DNA of 64,000 bases from Pseudomonas arsenicoxydans (GTDB taxonomy: Bacteria > Pseudomonadota > Gammaproteobacteria > Pseudomonadales > Pseudomonadaceae), in assembly GCF_006438915.1 (NCBI RefSeq), contig NZ_RCZE01000003.1, positions 438,426 to 502,425 of the forward strand, in the 5' to 3' direction. Below the pieces are notes generated by a model. The model was not told where the DNA came from. It searched no databases and saw only the letters and a list, made by a program, of their open reading frames with translations. Numbering within the stretch: the stretch's first letter is position 1; every line of letters starts with the position of its first letter. The position numbers and the translations under genes are program-made. Positions 28,289 to 37,091 of this stretch are shown here, piece by piece.

Positions 28289-30445
28289 GTGCTTGCCCGC
28301 CTATTCGCCCTGCCGTGTTTCTTCCTTGTCTGCCTGATGACGTTGCTGCCGATGGCGCCTGTCCAGGCGGCCGGTTTGCCGAGCCTGCTCAGTGGCTCGA
28401 CGAAAGCCCAGCCAGAGGCGCAGGAACCGTTGGGTCAATCGCTGGACGAAGTCATCAAGTCGCTGGAAAACGACCAGCAGCGCAGCAAACTGCTGGCCGA
28501 CCTGAAGAAACTGCGCGACGCCACCAAAAAGGCTCAGCCGGCCGCCGAAGAAGGCGTGCTGGGCTTGATCGGCGGCACGCTCGCCACCTTCGAAAAACAA
28601 TTCTCCGGGGCCGACAGCCCCATCAATCGCTGGTCTGAAGAGTTTGGCCAGGCCAGAGACGAACTGTCAGCCTTGATGATGCCGGCCAGTGAATGGCTGC
28701 CGATCATTTTCGCGTTCGCCATGATCCTGATGGTCTGGAGCCTGCTTGCCGCGGCCCTGATCTGGATCAGTCACCGGGTGCGCATGCGCTTCGGGCTGAC
28801 CGAAGAACTGCCGCAACACCCCAAGGCCGTGGACATGTTGCGCTTCGCCCTGCGCAAGCTCGGGCCCTGGCTAATCGCTCTGGTGATCACCGTTTACATG
28901 AGCTACGCCCTGCCCTCGTCACTGGGCAAAAGCCTGGCCATGGTGTTGGCTTACGCGCTGGTGGTCGGCACGTGTTTCTCGGCGATCTGCGTGATCGCTT
29001 TTTCCCTGCTCGATGGTCCGCACCGCCACCGCGCCTTGTATATCCTGAGGCACCAGGCCTTTCGGCCGTTGTGGTTGATCGGCAGTTTCGCCGCGTTTGG
29101 TGAGGCGCTGAACGATCCACGACTGGTCGCCGGTCTTGGCAGTCACCTGGCGCACACGGCGGCGACGGCCGCCAACGTGCTGGCAGCGATTTCCACCGGT
29201 TTGTTCATCCTGCGGTTCCGCCGGCCGATCGCGCACTTGATCCGCAATCAGCCGCTGTCCCGACGCCTGACCCGTCGCGCCCTCAGCGACACCATCGAAA
29301 TTCTCGGCACCTATTGGTACGTCCCGGCGCTTGTGCTGGTGGGCGTCTCGCTGTTCGCCACGTTTGTTTCGGCCGGCGACACCAGCACCGCCTTGCGCCA
29401 GTCGCTGATCTGCACCGTGTTGCTGGTGTTGTGCATGGTCATCAACGGACTGGTCCGCCGTCATGCCCTCAAACCACAACGCGGTGTGAAGCGCCATGCA
29501 CTGTATTCGGAACGCTTGAAAAACTTTTTCTACACCCTCGCCCACTTGCTGGTGTGGCTGGCGTTCATCGAACTCGGCTTGCGGGTCTGGGGTATGTCGC
29601 TGATCACCTTCACAGAAGGCGAAGGCCATGAAGTCAGCGTCAAACTGTTCAGCCTCGCCGGCACGCTTATTTTCGCCTGGCTGATCTGGATCCTCAGCGA
29701 CACTGCCGTACACCTCGCGCTCACCCGCTCACGCAAAGGCCTGGCCAACACCCGCGCGCAGACGATGATGCCGTTGATCCGCAACGTGCTGTTCGTGGCG
29801 ATTTTTATTATTGCGATGATCGTCGCGCTGGCGAACATGGGCATGAACGTCACGCCACTGCTGGCCGGTGCCGGTGTGATCGGCCTGGCCATCGGTTTCG
29901 GTGCACAGTCACTGGTAGCAGACTTGATCACCGGGCTGTTCATCATCATCGAAGACTCCCTGGCCATCGACGACTACGTGGACGTCGGCGGCCACCTGGG
30001 CACCGTCGAAGGGTTGACCATCCGCACCGTGCGCCTGCGGGACATCGACGGCATCGTCCATACCATTCCGTTCAGCGAAATCAAAAGCATCAAGAATTAC
30101 TCCCGGGAATTCGGCTACGCGATCTTCCGGGTGGCGGTGCCGTCGGACATGGACATTGATAGCGCGATCAAACTGATGCGCGAAGTCGGGCAGAAAATGC
30201 GCACCGACCCACTGCAACGGCGCAACATCTGGTCGCCGCTGGAGATCCAGGGGGTCGAGAGTTTCGAGTCCGGCAACGCGATTCTGCGCGCCCGATTCAA
30301 GACAGCGCCGATCAAGCAGTGGGAAGTTTCGCGGGCGTTCAACCTGTCGCTGAAGCGGCATCTGGATGAGGCGGGACTGGATCTGGCGATGCCGCGTATG
30401 AGTGTTCAGGTGGCTACGGCGGCGGGTGGGCCACAGAAAGAATAG
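28289..30445 (+). CDS. Large MscS-family mechanosensitive channel
   Basis: A 718-residue inner-membrane channel. A signal peptide (LFALPCFFLVCLMTLLPMAP, cleaved near AAG) is followed by a periplasmic helical region with charged heptads (about 40-130), about ten membrane helices, and a C-terminal MscS core: the pore helix and hinge GAGVIGLAIGFGAQSLVADL (about residue 528), then DDYVDVGGHLGTVEGLTIRT and the beta domain. Length and layout match the YbiO/YbdG-type long MscS relatives. GTG 28289 is the start. It probably relieves hypo-osmotic stress. Confidence 0.9.
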   Translation: MLARLFALPCFFLVCLMTLLPMAPVQAAGLPSLLSGSTKAQPEAQEPLGQSLDEVIKSLENDQQRSKLLADLKKLRDATKKAQPAAEEGVLGLIGGTLATFEKQFSGADSPINRWSEEFGQARDELSALMMPASEWLPIIFAFAMILMVWSLLAAALIWISHRVRMRFGLTEELPQHPKAVDMLRFALRKLGPWLIALVITVYMSYALPSSLGKSLAMVLAYALVVGTCFSAICVIAFSLLDGPHRHRALYILRHQAFRPLWLIGSFAAFGEALNDPRLVAGLGSHLAHTAATAANVLAAISTGLFILRFRRPIAHLIRNQPLSRRLTRRALSDTIEILGTYWYVPALVLVGVSLFATFVSAGDTSTALRQSLICTVLLVLCMVINGLVRRHALKPQRGVKRHALYSERLKNFFYTLAHLLVWLAFIELGLRVWGMSLITFTEGEGHEVSVKLFSLAGTLIFAWLIWILSDTAVHLALTRSRKGLANTRAQTMMPLIRNVLFVAIFIIAMIVALANMGMNVTPLLAGAGVIGLAIGFGAQSLVADLITGLFIIIEDSLAIDDYVDVGGHLGTVEGLTIRTVRLRDIDGIVHTIPFSEIKSIKNYSREFGYAIFRVAVPSDMDIDSAIKLMREVGQKMRTDPLQRRNIWSPLEIQGVESFESGNAILRARFKTAPIKQWEVSRAFNLSLKRHLDEAGLDLAMPRMSVQVATAAGGPQKE

Positions 30446-30462
30446 TGTTGCCTGTCAGACCG

Positions 30463-30532
30463 CTATCGCGAGCAGGCTCACTTCTACAGTTTGAACGCAT
30501 TTCAATTGTAGGAGTGAGCCTGCTCGCGATAG
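30463..30532. repeat. REP pair, GTAGGAGTGAGCCTGC variant
   Basis: Inverted CTATCGCGAGCAGGCTCAC copies, spacer about 20 bp, between convergent genes. Confidence 0.85.
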
Positions 30533-30554
30533 GGTCAACCCGGTTTCCTGCGAA

Positions 30555-31271
30555 CTAAACCACATCCACCCCGACATGAATCGCATCATGCCGCCAAAAC
30601 TCCAGGTCGCAGTCGATCAGCCGCTCATGCTGATCATAATTGACCCGTGCAATACGTAACCCCGGACTCCCTACCGACACCCGCAGCGCCGCTGCCGCAT
30701 CCACCGACAGCGAAGTCGGCACAATCTCGAAACGCACCCGCCCGTAGTGCAAGTCGTAATGCCGCGCGTACAACTCGGTAATCGACTGATTCAAATCAAA
30801 CTCAAGAATCCCCGGAAAATATTGCGGATTCAGATAGTGCTCCACGTACAGCACCAGCCGCTCATCAATGCGCCGTGCGCGGCAGATCTGGATCACGCTC
30901 GACAGCGCCGGCAGTTGCAACCAGGCGCACACCGCCGCTGAGGCTGGTTGCAATCGCGCCGAAATCACCTCGGTAGACGGCACTCGCCCCTGCGCACTGA
31001 CCATCGCGTGAAAATGACTGCGCTGCATCAGGTTGTAGGCCAGGCGCGGTGGCGAAACGAACCAGCCGCGGCGCTCTTCGCGATAAATCTGCCCCTGCGC
31101 TTCCAACTGCAGCAACGCCTCACGCACGGTGATCCGTGTGGTCCCGAACAACTCACTGAGCTTGCGCTCGGCCGGTAGCTTGCTGCCGGGCGCCAACAGA
31201 CCGTGATCGAGCTGTTCCTGCAGGACCTGACCAATGGCTGTCACCGCTTTTGTTGCCTCATCACGCATCAA
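30555..31271 (-). CDS. GntR-family regulator with UTRA domain
   Basis: A 238-residue HutC-subfamily regulator. Residues about 8-75 form the winged helix (LLAPGSKLPAERKLSELFGTT, then RITVREALLQLEAQG), and about 90-235 a UTRA effector domain with YVEHYLNPQYFPGI. UTRA proteins bind sugar phosphates, amino acids or phosphonates. It is divergent from the ABC operon, and CTGGACTAGACCAG, close to the HutC-type CTGG-TCTAGA-CCAG palindrome, lies 10 bp upstream of its own start, so it probably controls itself and the operon. Confidence 0.9.
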   Translation of the reverse strand: MMRDEATKAVTAIGQVLQEQLDHGLLAPGSKLPAERKLSELFGTTRITVREALLQLEAQGQIYREERRGWFVSPPRLAYNLMQRSHFHAMVSAQGRVPSTEVISARLQPASAAVCAWLQLPALSSVIQICRARRIDERLVLYVEHYLNPQYFPGILEFDLNQSITELYARHYDLHYGRVRFEIVPTSLSVDAAAALRVSVGSPGLRIARVNYDQHERLIDCDLEFWRHDAIHVGVDVV

Positions 31272-31281
31272 CGTTACCTAT

Positions 31282-31295
31282 CTGGACTAGACCAG
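31282..31295. promoter_or_regulatory. GntR/UTRA operator, site 1
   Basis: CTGGACTAGACCAG, a near-perfect palindrome (12 of 14 positions symmetric), close to the TGGTCTAGACCA consensus of UTRA-type GntR regulators. Confidence 0.55.
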
Positions 31296-31556
31296 CACTG
31301 TTTCGGGGCAGAACCGCGCTGTAAAACCGGCTCATCTTGATCCTGCAAGCGTAGGCAGTGCAGATGACTGATAGATGACAAAGCTACCCAACGGTCATCC
31401 GATCGTCCCCTGCAAACCCTGCAATACATCGGCCAAGTCCCTTGCGTGCCGGGCCTTTGCCCATGGTCTACGCTTACCGGGCACCTGCCAATACCGGGCA
31501 AATTATTGTGCTGCCGGGCGACGACCGACATGAAAGTGTCATCGAGCCCGCCTAAA

Positions 31557-31585
31557 TTGGCTCAGGTATTGCTGACCTAGACCAA
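31557..31585 (+). promoter_or_regulatory. Candidate sigma-54 promoter overlapped by operator site 2
   Basis: TTGGCTCAGGTATTGCT (31557-31573) fits the -24/-12 pattern (GG, 10 bp, GC). CTGACCTAGACCAA (31572-31585), a relative of the 31282 site, covers the region from -12 to the expected start. The rest of the 358-bp intergenic region (31272-31629) shows no gene. Confidence 0.5.
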
Positions 31586-31629
31586 CACAACCGCAATCGC
31601 AGCGTTGAAAACGCCCAAAGGAGCTTCGG

Positions 31630-32694
31630 ATGAAAAAGCTTTTCCTGGCATCACTGTTAGGCTCGACCATTGCCATGTGTACCGCCGCCATGGCGGCTGA
31701 TGATTTGAAAACCCTCGAAGCCGCTGCGAAAGCGGAAGGCGCAGTCAACAGCGTCGGCATGCCCGATGACTGGGCCAACTGGAAAGGCACCTGGGAAGAC
31801 CTGGCAAAAACCTACGGACTCAAGCACATCGACACCGACATGAGCTCGGCTCAGGAAATCGCCAAGTTCGCCGCTGAAAAAGACAACGCCAGCGCTGACA
31901 TCGGCGACGTGGGCGCAGCCTTCGGCCCGATCGCGGTCAAGCAAGGCGTGGTGCAACCCTACAAGCCGACAACCTGGGCACAGGTGCCAGATTGGGCGAA
32001 AGACAAGGACGGCAACTGGGCACTGGCCTACACCGGCACCATCGCTTTCATCGTCAACAAGAAGCTGCTGCACGGTTCGGAAGCACCGACCAAGTGGGCT
32101 GACCTCAAGACCGGTAAGTACAAGGTGTCCATCGGTGACGTGAGCACCGCAGCCCAGGCGGCCAACGGCGTACTGGCAGCAGCCCTGGCCAATGGTGGCG
32201 ACGAGAAAAACCTGCAACCGGCCCTGCTGTTGTTCGCAGACATTGCCAAACAGGGTCGCCTGTCCATGGCTAACCCGACGATTGCCACCATGGAAAAGGG
32301 TGAAATCGAAGTCGGCGTGGTCTGGGACTTCAACGGTCTGAGCTACAAAGCGAAGATGGCCAATCCGGATGACTATGTCGTGCTGATTCCATCCGATGGT
32401 TCGGTGATCTCCGGTTACACCACCATCATCAACAAGTACGCGAAAAACCCGAACGCCGCCAAGCTGACCCGCGAATACATCTTCAGCGACGCCGGCCAGA
32501 TCAACCTGGCAAAAGGCAACGCGCGTCCGATCCGTGCTGAACACCTGACCCTGCCCGCCGAGGTCAAGGCCAAGCTGCTGCCTAACGAGCAGTACAAAAA
32601 GGTCACGCCGATCAAAGACGCCGATGCATGGGAGAAGACCTCCAAGGCCCTTCCTCAAAAGTGGAACGAAGAAGTCATCGTCAATATGCAGTAA
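31630..32694 (+). CDS. ABC transporter substrate-binding protein (AfuA/AepX-like)
   Basis: A 354-residue periplasmic binding protein with signal peptide MKKLFLASLLGSTIAMCTAA, cut near AMA-AD. The fold is the iron/thiamine/polyamine-type binding class: GAVNSVGMPDDWANWKGTW (about residue 37), DNASADIGDVGAAFGP, YTGTIAFIVNKKL and MEKGEIEVGVVWDFNGLSY. AAGGAG precedes the ATG. Ligand unknown; the phosphatase-type neighbours suggest a phosphonate or organophosphate such as 2-aminoethylphosphonate (inference). Confidence 0.88.
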   Translation: MKKLFLASLLGSTIAMCTAAMAADDLKTLEAAAKAEGAVNSVGMPDDWANWKGTWEDLAKTYGLKHIDTDMSSAQEIAKFAAEKDNASADIGDVGAAFGPIAVKQGVVQPYKPTTWAQVPDWAKDKDGNWALAYTGTIAFIVNKKLLHGSEAPTKWADLKTGKYKVSIGDVSTAAQAANGVLAAALANGGDEKNLQPALLLFADIAKQGRLSMANPTIATMEKGEIEVGVVWDFNGLSYKAKMANPDDYVVLIPSDGSVISGYTTIINKYAKNPNAAKLTREYIFSDAGQINLAKGNARPIRAEHLTLPAEVKAKLLPNEQYKKVTPIKDADAWEKTSKALPQKWNEEVIVNMQ

Positions 32695-32722
32695 TGCGGT
32701 AGAGCAAACGCTGAAAATCTAA

Positions 32723-32812
32723 TGTGGGAGCGGGCTTGCTCGCGAAAGCGGTGTGTCAGTCAACCTAAATGTTGAATGTGAAACCGCTTTCGCGAGCAAG
32801 CCCGCTCCCACA
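32723..32812. repeat. REP pair (inverted)
   Basis: Inverted pair around GAGCGGGCTTGCTCGCGAAA with the AGCGGT extension, between the binding protein gene and the rest of the operon, which could stabilise the upstream mRNA. Confidence 0.88.
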
Positions 32813-32868
32813 CTGGACCGTGTGAAGTCTGAGTTTTTTGAATCACTGTTCGCGGAGTTTTTGCCCCT

Positions 32869-33675
32869 ATGAAGCACAACGTCATCCTTGTCGTGCTCGA
32901 CGGCCTCAATTATGAGGTCGCGCGCCACACCATGGGGCACTTGCAGGCCTACGTCGGCGCAGGACGCGCGGCACTCTACATGCTGGAGTGCGAGCTGCCG
33001 TCCCTGTCCCGCCCGCTGTACGAATGCATTCTCACCGGCGTCCCGCCCATCGAGAGCGGCATCGTTCACAACAACGTTTCGCGCCTGTCCAACCAGCGCA
33101 GCATTTATCACTACGCCACGGACGCAGGCCTGAAAACCGCTGCGGCGGCGTATCACTGGGTCAGCGAGCTGTACAACCGTTCGCCGTTCGTGGCCGCCCG
33201 GGATCGTCACACCGACGATGAAGCCCTGCCGATCCAGCACGGTCACTTCTACTGGAACGACCACTACCCGGATTCGCACCTGTTCGCCGACGCCGAAAGC
33301 CTGCGCCTGCGGCATGCGCCGAATTTTCTGTTGATCCACCCGATGAACATCGACGACGCCGGGCACAAGCACGGCCTCGACACCCCGCAATACCGCAACA
33401 GCGCGCGCTCGGCCGACATCATCCTCGCCGACTACCTGCGCACCTGGCTCGACGCCGGTTATCAAGTCCTGGTAACCGCCGACCACGGCATGAACAACGA
33501 CCGCTCCCACAACGGCCTGTTGCCGGAAGAACGCGAAGTGCCGTTGTTTGTCCTCGGTGACGCGTTCAGTTTCAACACCAGCGCCGCACCGAAGCAGACT
33601 GAAATCTGCGGCACGGTCTGCGAACTGCTGGGCGCGGCCCACGACAAACCTGTGTGCCGGGAGCTGCTCAAGTGA
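32869..33675 (+). CDS. Alkaline-phosphatase-fold phosphodiesterase/pyrophosphatase
   Basis: A 268-residue enzyme of the nucleotide pyrophosphatase/phosphodiesterase-alkaline phosphatase group, without a signal peptide. Metal-binding landmarks are VVLDGLNYE (residues 7-15, Asp), the likely nucleophile in LPSLSRPLYECI (about residue 45, Ser), HPMNIDDAGHKHG (about residue 159, Asp/His) and VTADHGMNNDRSHNG (about residue 202, DHG). Family relatives include phosphonoacetate hydrolase and phosphodiesterases. Its stop overlaps the permease GTG, so it belongs to the operon. Confidence 0.87.
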   Translation: MKHNVILVVLDGLNYEVARHTMGHLQAYVGAGRAALYMLECELPSLSRPLYECILTGVPPIESGIVHNNVSRLSNQRSIYHYATDAGLKTAAAAYHWVSELYNRSPFVAARDRHTDDEALPIQHGHFYWNDHYPDSHLFADAESLRLRHAPNFLLIHPMNIDDAGHKHGLDTPQYRNSARSADIILADYLRTWLDAGYQVLVTADHGMNNDRSHNGLLPEEREVPLFVLGDAFSFNTSAAPKQTEICGTVCELLGAAHDKPVCRELLK

Positions 33676-34517
33676 ATGCCAATACCCGTAGCAAGTGGCT
33701 GGCAGCCTTGTGCCTCGTACCGTTCGCCCTGTTCTTTATCGTGTTCGAAATCGCCCCGCTGGTCTGGGTGATGATCAACAGCCTGCAATCAGAAGAGTTC
33801 GGTTGGGGCATATCCAACTTCACCAAGATCTTCAATTCGAAGTTCTACTTGCAGGCAATCCAGTACAGCCTCGAGATCAGTTTCTGGTCCAGTGTTTTCG
33901 GGATCATTATCGCGGTGCTTGGCGCCTACTCGCTGCGTCGGGTTGACTCAAAACTGCGCAACTTCGTCAACGCCTTCGCCAACATGACCAGCAACTTCGC
34001 CGGCGTGCCACTGGCCTTCGCGTTCATCATCCTGCTGGGCTTTAACGGCAGCTTCACCATCATGCTCAAGCAAGCCGGGATCATTCAGGATTTCAACCTG
34101 TACTCGAAGACCGGGCTGATCATTCTCTATACGTACTTCCAGATTCCGCTTGGCGTATTGCTGCTCTACCCCGCCTTCGATGCCCTGCGCGAAGACTGGC
34201 GCGAGTCTGCCGAATTGCTCGGCGCCAACGGCTGGCAGTTCTGGCGGCACATCGGTTTGCCGGTACTAACGCCGGCACTGCTCGGTACGTTCGTGATCCT
34301 GCTGGCTAACGCCCTCGGCGCCTACGCGACGGTGTATGCGTTGACCACCGGCAACTTCAACGTGCTGCCGATCCGCATCGCGGCGATGGTGTCCGGTGAT
34401 ATTTCCCTCGACCCGAACCTCGCCAGTGCCCTGGCGGTGGTGCTGGTGGCGTTGATGACCCTGGTGACCATCGTGCATCAGCTGCTGTTGAAGAGGAGCT
34501 ACCATGTCTCGCGCTGA
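33672..34517 (+). CDS. ABC transporter permease 1
   Basis: A 281-residue inner-membrane permease with six helices and the EAA-loop region ALREDWRESAELLGANGWQF followed by WRHIGLPVLTPALLG (about residues 175-205). The start GTG 33672 overlaps the upstream stop by 4 bp (GTGA), and the stop lies 14 bp inside permease 2. Together these form the heteromeric channel. Confidence 0.92.
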   Translation: MNANTRSKWLAALCLVPFALFFIVFEIAPLVWVMINSLQSEEFGWGISNFTKIFNSKFYLQAIQYSLEISFWSSVFGIIIAVLGAYSLRRVDSKLRNFVNAFANMTSNFAGVPLAFAFIILLGFNGSFTIMLKQAGIIQDFNLYSKTGLIILYTYFQIPLGVLLLYPAFDALREDWRESAELLGANGWQFWRHIGLPVLTPALLGTFVILLANALGAYATVYALTTGNFNVLPIRIAAMVSGDISLDPNLASALAVVLVALMTLVTIVHQLLLKRSYHVSR

Positions 34518-35304
34518 ACTGGGCCCCGCCGGTGTCTACCACCGCGTCGTGGTGTACCTGCTGTTTGCCATTCTGTTGTTGCCGCTGTTCGGGACGTTGA
34601 TCTACTCGATCGCCAGCAGTTGGTCGGCGACCATCCTGCCCAGCGGTTTTACCTTCAAGTGGTACATCCAGCTGTGGAGCGATCCACGCTTTCTCAACGC
34701 GTTTGGCCAGTCGCTGCTGGTCTGCGTCGGCTCATTGATTTTGTCGGTGGTGCTGATTCTGCCGCTGCTGTTCGTGGTGCATTACCACTTCCCGAAACTC
34801 GATGCGCTGATGAACATCCTGATCCTGCTGCCCTTCGCGGTGCCTCCGGTGGTGTCCTCGGTGGGGCTGTTGCAGCTCTACGGTTCCGGACCGTTCGCGA
34901 TGGTCGGCACGCCGTGGATTCTGATTGGTTGCTACTTCACCATTGCGCTGCCGTTCATGTACCGGGCAATCACCAACAACCTGCAAGCGATCAACCTGCG
35001 CGACCTGATGGACGCCGCCCAACTGCTCGGTGCCAGCACCTTTCAAGCGGCGTTCCTGGTGGTGTTGCCGAACCTGCGCAAGGGTTTGATGGTGGCGCTG
35101 CTGCTGTCGTTCTCGTTCCTGTTCGGTGAGTTCGTGTTCGCCAACATCCTCGTCGGCACTCGCTACGAAACCCTGCAGGTCTACCTCAACAACATGCGTA
35201 ACAGCAGCGGCCACTTCACCAGTGCGCTGGTGATTTCCTATTTCTTCTTTGTGCTGGTTCTGACCTGGGCGGCCAATATCTTGAACAAGGACAAAAGCGA
35301 ATGA
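34504..35304 (+). CDS. ABC transporter permease 2
   Basis: A 266-residue permease with EAA-loop LRDLMDAAQLLGASTFQA and VVLPNLRKG (about residues 165-195). The start has GAGGAG upstream inside permease 1, and the stop overlaps the ATPase start (ATGA), so the three subunits are coupled. Confidence 0.93.
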   Translation: MSRAELGPAGVYHRVVVYLLFAILLLPLFGTLIYSIASSWSATILPSGFTFKWYIQLWSDPRFLNAFGQSLLVCVGSLILSVVLILPLLFVVHYHFPKLDALMNILILLPFAVPPVVSSVGLLQLYGSGPFAMVGTPWILIGCYFTIALPFMYRAITNNLQAINLRDLMDAAQLLGASTFQAAFLVVLPNLRKGLMVALLLSFSFLFGEFVFANILVGTRYETLQVYLNNMRNSSGHFTSALVISYFFFVLVLTWAANILNKDKSE

Positions 35305-36290
35305 GCTATGTCAGCGTCCAACATCTTCAAAAGAATTACGCGGGTACGACGGTCTTCAGTGACATCAACTGCGAAATCCAGAAGGGCGAATTTGTCACCC
35401 TGCTCGGTCCATCCGGTTGCGGTAAATCCACGCTGCTGCGCTGCATTGCCGGCCTGACGTCGGTCGATGGCGGCAAGATTTTGCTGGAGGGTGTCGACCT
35501 GGTGCCAATGAGCCCGCAAAAGCGCGGCATCGGCATGGTGTTCCAAAGCTACGCACTGTTCCCCAACATGACCGTGGAGCAGAACATCGCCTTTGGTTTG
35601 CGCATGCAAAAGGTCAACGCCGACGACAGTCACAAACGTGTCGCCGAAGTGCTGAAACTGGTGGAGCTGAACGACTTCGCCTCGCGTTATCCGCATCAAC
35701 TCTCTGGCGGCCAATGCCAACGTGTGGCCCTCGCCCGCTCACTGGTCACCCGTCCACGGCTATTATTGCTGGACGAACCGCTGTCGGCCCTCGACGCGCG
35801 CATTCGCAAGCACTTGCGCGAACAGATCCGTCAAATCCAACGCGAACTGGGCCTGACCACGATCTTCGTCACACACGATCAGGAAGAAGCGCTGACCATG
35901 TCTGACCGGATTTTCCTGATGAATCAGGGAAAGATCGTACAGAGTGGCGACGCCGAAACCCTGTACACCGCGCCCGTCGATGTATTTGCCGCAGGCTTTA
36001 TCGGCAACTACAACCTGCTGGACGCCGACAGCGCGTCGAAGCTGCTGCAACGGCCGATCAGCCATCGCATCGCGATTCGCCCGGAAGCCATCGAACTGAG
36101 CCTGAACGGCCAACTCGACGCGCAGGTGCGCAGTCACAGCTTGCTGGGCAACGTGATTCGTTACCGGATTGAAGCCCGCGGCGTGGAATTGGTGGTGGAT
36201 GTGCTCAACCGCTCGGCCGCCGATCTGCATCCCGATGGTCAGCGTCTGGCACTTTCCATCGATCCGACGGCGCTCTGTGAGGTAGCCTGA
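35301..36290 (+). CDS. ABC transporter ATP-binding subunit
   Basis: A 329-residue ATPase. Walker A is GPSGCGKSTLLRC (about residue 37), Q-loop VFQSYALFPNMTV, signature LSGGQCQRVALARSL (about residue 135), Walker B LLLLDEPLSALD, and H-loop FVTHDQEEA. The C-terminal ~90 residues form a TOBE/MOP-like domain. It matches the polyamine/iron/phosphonate (PotA/FbpC/PhnT) type rather than sugar importers. Confidence 0.94.
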   Translation: MSYVSVQHLQKNYAGTTVFSDINCEIQKGEFVTLLGPSGCGKSTLLRCIAGLTSVDGGKILLEGVDLVPMSPQKRGIGMVFQSYALFPNMTVEQNIAFGLRMQKVNADDSHKRVAEVLKLVELNDFASRYPHQLSGGQCQRVALARSLVTRPRLLLLDEPLSALDARIRKHLREQIRQIQRELGLTTIFVTHDQEEALTMSDRIFLMNQGKIVQSGDAETLYTAPVDVFAAGFIGNYNLLDADSASKLLQRPISHRIAIRPEAIELSLNGQLDAQVRSHSLLGNVIRYRIEARGVELVVDVLNRSAADLHPDGQRLALSIDPTALCEVA

Positions 36291-36324
36291 TGCCTTTGCT
36301 GATGTTGAAGAGAGAACTGCACTG

Positions 36325-36978
36325 ATGGCCCTGGCAATTTTTGATCTGGACGAAACCCTGATCCACGGCGACTGCGCCACCCTCTGGAGCGAGCAAATGG
36401 GCCGCTTGGGCTGGGTCGACCCTGAGTCGTTCATGCGTCAGAACAACGAACTGATGGACGCCTACAGTCACGGTAAGCTGCGGATGGAGGACTACATGAC
36501 CTTCAGCCTGGAGCCGATGATTGGCAGGACGCCTGAAGAGGTCGACCATCTGGTCGGCCCGTGGGTTGAAGATTTCATCGAGCCCATCATTTTCAGCGAC
36601 GCCACCAAAGCCATTGCCGCCCACCGCAAGGCCGGCGACCGGATTCTGGTGATCTCAGCGTCGGGCACGCACCTGGTGCGACCGATTGCCGACCGGTTGG
36701 GCATCGACGAAATTCTCGGTATCGAACTGGAAGTGGCGCACGGGGTGTACAGCGGCCACACCGTCGGCACCCTGACTTACCGCGAAGGCAAGATCACCCG
36801 GTTGCTGGAATGGCTGGATGCGGAAGAGGAAAACCTTGAAGGCGCGAGTTTTTATTCCGACTCACGCAACGATTTGCCGTTGTTGCTGAAAGTGGATTTC
36901 CCACACGTGGTCAACCCGGATCCGGTGCTGCTTGAACACGCCGAAAAAGCCGGCTGGCCGATCCACCTCTGGAAGTAA
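36325..36978 (+). CDS. HAD-IB phosphatase (SerB-like)
   Basis: A 217-residue HAD hydrolase of class IB: motif I ALAIFDLDETLIHGDCA at residues 3-19, motif II ILVISASGTHLVRP (about residue 110), and motif III/IV GASFYSDSRNDLPLL (about residue 174). It resembles the SerB/histidinol-phosphatase-like group; the substrate is not readable. It starts 34 bp after the transporter ATPase, so it may dephosphorylate an imported ester or a breakdown product (inference). Confidence 0.88.
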   Translation: MALAIFDLDETLIHGDCATLWSEQMGRLGWVDPESFMRQNNELMDAYSHGKLRMEDYMTFSLEPMIGRTPEEVDHLVGPWVEDFIEPIIFSDATKAIAAHRKAGDRILVISASGTHLVRPIADRLGIDEILGIELEVAHGVYSGHTVGTLTYREGKITRLLEWLDAEEENLEGASFYSDSRNDLPLLLKVDFPHVVNPDPVLLEHAEKAGWPIHLWK

Positions 36979-36987
36979 CACAAATCC

Positions 36988-37081
36988 CTTGTGGGAGCGG
37001 GCTTGCTCGCGAAAGCGGACTTACATTAAACAAAAATGTTGAATGACACACCGCTTTCGCGAGCAAGCCCGCTCCCACAAG
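36988..37081. repeat. REP pair (inverted)
   Basis: Inverted CTTGTGGGAGCGGGCTTGC copies with the AAAGCGG extension, between convergent genes. Confidence 0.88.
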
Positions 37082-37091
37082 TTTTGTATTG

